DNA of 14,198 nucleotides, taken from Lentzea aerocolonigenes. Its GTDB lineage: Bacteria; Actinomycetota; Actinomycetes; Mycobacteriales; Pseudonocardiaceae. Within the stretch, counting starts at the first letter, position 1. Every line of letters starts with the position of its first letter. Position numbers and translations under genes: made by a program. Of the stretch, positions 12,295 through 14,198 are shown in pieces. A model generated the notes under the pieces. It was not told the DNA's origin. It made no database searches and saw nothing but the letters and a program-made list of their open reading frames with translations. The stretch lies in NCBI RefSeq assembly GCF_000955955.1, contig NZ_JYJG01000329.1, positions 1 through 14,198 of the forward strand, written 5' to 3'.

Positions 12295-13290
12295 GTGCTG
12301 GCCGCCCTGCTGTTCGTCATCCCCGCGTTGGTCTTCGTGTACGGGATGGTGCGCGACCGCCGCAGGCTGAGCAACGCGGTCTGGCTCGGCATCACGCTGG
12401 TGATGCTGCTGCTCCTGCTCGCCGAAGCCGGCCGGGACAACCCCGTGCTGAGCCTGCCGCTGCTGCTCGCGTTCATGCTCGCCGTGCTCGGCCTGCTGTT
12501 GCTGCCCTTGGCGTTGCTGGCGAACGGCCTGGTCATGGTCCGCCGCGAGGGCCGTTCGCTGGGCAACCTGCTGTCGTTGCTCGCCGGTCTCGCGCTGATC
12601 GGCGAGATGATCTACTTCGGCTGGGGCATCGGCCAGCCCAACGACTGGATCCGCGGCAGCGCGATCGGGTTGTTCCTGGTGTCCGCGTACATCGCGTTCC
12701 TGTTCGTGAGCCTGCTGCTGTACTCGGTGATCTACGGTCGCACCGGGCGCCGCAGCGGGTTCGACGGCATCGTGGTGCTCGGCGCGGGCCTGGTCGGATC
12801 CCGCGTGCCGCCGCTGCTGGCGTCCCGGCTCGACCGCGCGTTGCGGCTGTACCGGCGCGACAGCGAGGCCGGCCGGTCGCCGGTCATCGTCGTGTCCGGC
12901 GGGCAGGGCGCCGACGAGGAGGTCTCCGAGGCGTTCGCGATGCGCCGGTACCTGCTCGAGCGCGGCGTGCCCGACGACGACGTGGTGCTGGAGGACCAGG
13001 CGACCACGACCGAGGAGAACCTCCGCTACAGCAAGGAGTTGCTGGCCTCTCGTGGGCACACCGGCCGGGTCGTCGCGGTGACGAACAACTACCACGTGTT
13101 CCGCACGGCCGTGCTGTCGCGCAAGCAGGGGTTGCGGCTGCAGGTGATCGGCGCGCCGACGGCCTGGTACTTCGTGCCGAGCGCCTTCCTGCGTGAGTTC
13201 GTGGCACTGCTGGTCCGCAACCCGGTCGTGCACACGCTGGCGTGCGTGTTGCTGATGGCGGGCGGGCTCGCGCTGACCCAGATCGGCTGA
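12295..13290 (+). CDS. YdcF/DUF218 (SanA-like) polytopic membrane protein
   Basis: A 331-residue membrane protein. Five or so helices occupy residues 2-146 (for example LLFVIPALVFVYGMV, WLGITLVMLLLLLA, LPLLLAFMLAVLGLLLL and IGLFLVSAYIAFLFVSLLLY). The DUF218 domain follows at about 157-295: DGIVVLGAGL (157-166), SRLDRALRLY (178-186), VIVVSGGQG (197-205), TTTEENLRYS (237-246) and VTNNYHVFRTA (262-272). A last helix lies near 312-330. DUF218 proteins bind nucleotides or cofactors and are linked to envelope functions (SanA, vancomycin sensitivity; ElyC, peptidoglycan and lipid carrier); the exact reaction is unknown. Start GTG 12295 lies 6 bases after a -10 hexamer. Its last codons form part of a shared terminator with the convergent xylanase gene. 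Confidence 0.9.
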   Translation: MLAALLFVIPALVFVYGMVRDRRRLSNAVWLGITLVMLLLLLAEAGRDNPVLSLPLLLAFMLAVLGLLLLPLALLANGLVMVRREGRSLGNLLSLLAGLALIGEMIYFGWGIGQPNDWIRGSAIGLFLVSAYIAFLFVSLLLYSVIYGRTGRRSGFDGIVVLGAGLVGSRVPPLLASRLDRALRLYRRDSEAGRSPVIVVSGGQGADEEVSEAFAMRRYLLERGVPDDDVVLEDQATTTEENLRYSKELLASRGHTGRVVAVTNNYHVFRTAVLSRKQGLRLQVIGAPTAWYFVPSAFLREFVALLVRNPVVHTLACVLLMAGGLALTQIG

Positions 13291-13301
13291 GCCCGCCCGC
13301 C
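13257..13301. terminator. Bidirectional terminator between ydcF-like gene and xylanase
   Basis: GGCGGGCGGGCTC (13257-13269) and GAGCCCGCCCGCC (13289-13301) form a perfect 13-bp stem with a 19-base loop; GCTG/CAGC outside it extends the pairing imperfectly. It overlaps the last codons and stop of the ydcF-like gene and lies just downstream of the xylanase stop, so it can serve both convergent genes. No T-tract on either side. Confidence 0.65.
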
Positions 13302-13308
13302 GGCAGCG

Positions 13309-13980
13309 TCACCTCACGGTGATGTTGGAGTTGCCGCTGCTCCGGTACCCCTCGGTCGCGAGGATCATGTAGTAGCTGAAGTTGCCGAGCCGCATGCCGG
13401 CCCGGCCCCACGCGTCGAAGTGGTTGCCGGTGGTGATGGATCCGCCCGTCCGCTTCTGCTGCCGGACGCTCCAGAACTGCGGGAACGTCTTGACGCCTTC
13501 GACGGAGGGCGCGTTGTAGCGCATCGTCTGGTAGATGTCGTACGTGCCACCGTCGCTGGTCACGGTGCCCTTGTACGTGCCAGTGGGCCGGTACGTGCCC
13601 CAGTTGTCGACGATGTAGTACTCGACGAGCGGGTTCGACGTCCACCCGTAGAGCGTCAGGTACGCGTTGCCGGACGGGTTGAAGCTGCCCGAGTAGTTCA
13701 CGGTCCGCCGTGAACCGTTGCTCCAGCCCTTGCCGCCGACGAAGTTGCCGACGTTGCTCCACGACGTGCTGTAGTTGCCGCCGGAGCCGAAGTCCATGCA
13801 GACCCGGCCGCCGCCGTCGGTCCAGAACGAGTAGTAGTAGCCGCCGTTGCTTCCCGTCTGGCTCGAGCACGTGGCGTTGGCGACCACGTCGGCGCTCGCG
13901 GTGCCGGGCAGCAACGCGGCGGCCAGCGCGCAGACGAGCAATGCGAAGCGGCCGGACTGTCGAACGTTTGTTTTGGTCAT
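13309..13980 (-). CDS. Secreted endo-1,4-beta-xylanase, GH11
   Basis: A 223-residue extracellular enzyme cutting the xylan backbone. Residues 1-30 are a signal peptide (basic start, [11 protein letters not shown] core, TASA cleavage). The remainder is one GH11 jelly roll with no linker or binding module: [12 protein letters not shown] (47-58), [30 protein letters not shown], catalytic nucleophile Glu 120 ([12 protein letters not shown]), [25 protein letters not shown] and acid/base Glu 210 ([11 protein letters not shown]). Asn 79 in VGNF is the residue that pairs with the acid/base; Asn there is typical of neutral-pH rather than acid xylanases. The mature part has just two cysteines, 38 and 61, which may form a disulfide. 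GGAGA lies 8 bases before the ATG. It follows a probable GH62 gene by 106 bases. Confidence 0.96.
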   Translation of the reverse strand: MTKTNVRQSGRFALLVCALAAALLPGTASADVVANATCSSQTGSNGGYYYSFWTDGGGRVCMDFGSGGNYSTSWSNVGNFVGGKGWSNGSRRTVNYSGSFNPSGNAYLTLYGWTSNPLVEYYIVDNWGTYRPTGTYKGTVTSDGGTYDIYQTMRYNAPSVEGVKTFPQFWSVRQQKRTGGSITTGNHFDAWGRAGMRLGNFSYYMILATEGYRSSGNSNITVR

Positions 13981-14007
13981 GTGCTGCTCTCCGAGGATCG
14001 GTCAAAG

Positions 14008-14075
14008 GTTTCGATAGTTTTTCGAAACTCTCCGACGGTCCGATTCTGTCGAATTCGAATTGTCGAACCGTCGAA
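14008..14075. promoter_or_regulatory. TTCGA-rich repeat cluster upstream of the xylanase
   Basis: GTTTCGA-N7-TCGAAAC (14008-14028) is a perfect inverted repeat. TCGAATTCGA (14049-14058) is a 10-bp palindrome. GTCGAA occurs three times (14048, 14062 and 14070). All lie in the 106-base gap before the xylanase. CGAA/TTCG-type repeats have been described as repressor sites in Streptomyces xylan-use genes (from memory), so substrate-controlled repression is likely. Confidence 0.55.
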
Positions 14076-14086
14076 TGCGCCCGCGG

Positions 14087-14198
14087 TCAGCGTTGCAGCG
14101 TCAACAGGCCCGGCCGATAAGGCAGGAGACCGTAGTCGCCGCCGGAGTTGGGATCACGTCCCTGGTAGAGCAACTGCAGGTTGCAGGGGTCGATGGTC
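14087..14198 (-). CDS. C-terminus of a probable GH62 alpha-L-arabinofuranosidase (partial)
   Basis: The last 36 codons of a minus-strand gene that runs off the window. They read [20 protein letters not shown], then [15 protein letters not shown] and TGA. The CxLQxLYQGxDPxxxGDYxxLPxRPGLLT pattern is what I recall from the end of GH62 arabinofuranosidases, which remove arabinose side chains from xylan. The neighbouring GH11 xylanase on the same strand fits this role. With only 36 residues, another secreted glycosidase family is possible. The catalytic residues and signal peptide lie outside the window. Confidence 0.6.
   Translation of the reverse strand, partial: TIDPCNLQLLYQGRDPNSGGDYGLLPYRPGLLTLQR

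Noticed and set aside
12193..13233. 346-codon minus-strand frame opposite the ydcF-like gene
   Set aside because: Gln/His/Arg/Glu-rich mirror of a polytopic membrane protein; no domain.

Overview
The window looks like chromosome from a high-GC actinomycete, most likely of the Pseudonocardiaceae (Lentzea, Saccharothrix or Actinosynnema type). The reasons are very strong GC bias at third codon positions, many GTG starts, an actinobacterial-type PRPP synthetase, a secreted Abhydrolase/TAP-type peptidase and a Streptomyces-like GH11 xylanase. The genus is an inference from protein style only. I see no tRNA, rRNA, CRISPR array, IS element or phage gene.

Layout. (1) 44-1531 (-): secreted tripeptidyl-aminopeptidase-like hydrolase whose ribosome binding site lies in an RNA hairpin. 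Upstream is a ~490-base stretch with palindromes, a probable small leaderless ORF (-) and the approach to a PRPP synthetase paralogue. (2) 2028-3805 (+): PRPP synthetase paralogue followed by a protein with two DUF427 domains. (3) 3832-6116 (+): an autoregulated efflux operon, with an 18-bp operator over a leaderless promoter, a TetR-family repressor, a 14-TM DHA2-type MFS exporter joined by an ATGA overlap, and a strong terminator. (4) 6165-8871 (+): a translationally coupled trio of membrane-anchored serine beta-lactamase-like protein, short HisKA_3 histidine kinase and NarL-type response regulator. (5) 8875-11112 (-): IclR regulator and an aromatic-type aldehyde dehydrogenase, 18 bases apart, converging on the two-component system. 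(6) 11149-13290 (+): APH-fold phosphotransferase, two very small genes and a multi-TM YdcF/DUF218 protein, starting only 36 bases from the divergent iclR. (7) 13309-14198 (-): secreted GH11 endo-xylanase and, at the window edge, the C-terminus of a probable GH62 arabinofuranosidase; together these are a xylan-degradation locus with a TTCGA-rich regulatory gap.

How the genes work together. The clearest units are the TetR/MFS operon (self-regulated drug or metabolite export), the IclR/ALDH pair (probably catabolic control of an aldehyde substrate), the xylanase/arabinofuranosidase pair, and the hydrolase/kinase/regulator trio. The trio is the best candidate here for an under-described system: the kinase has almost no extracellular sensor of its own, and its coupled upstream partner carries a penicillin-binding-type active site predicted to face outward. 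A second recurring theme is leaderless expression: six starts in the window have a TANNNT -10-like hexamer 6-7 bases upstream and no convincing Shine-Dalgarno sequence.
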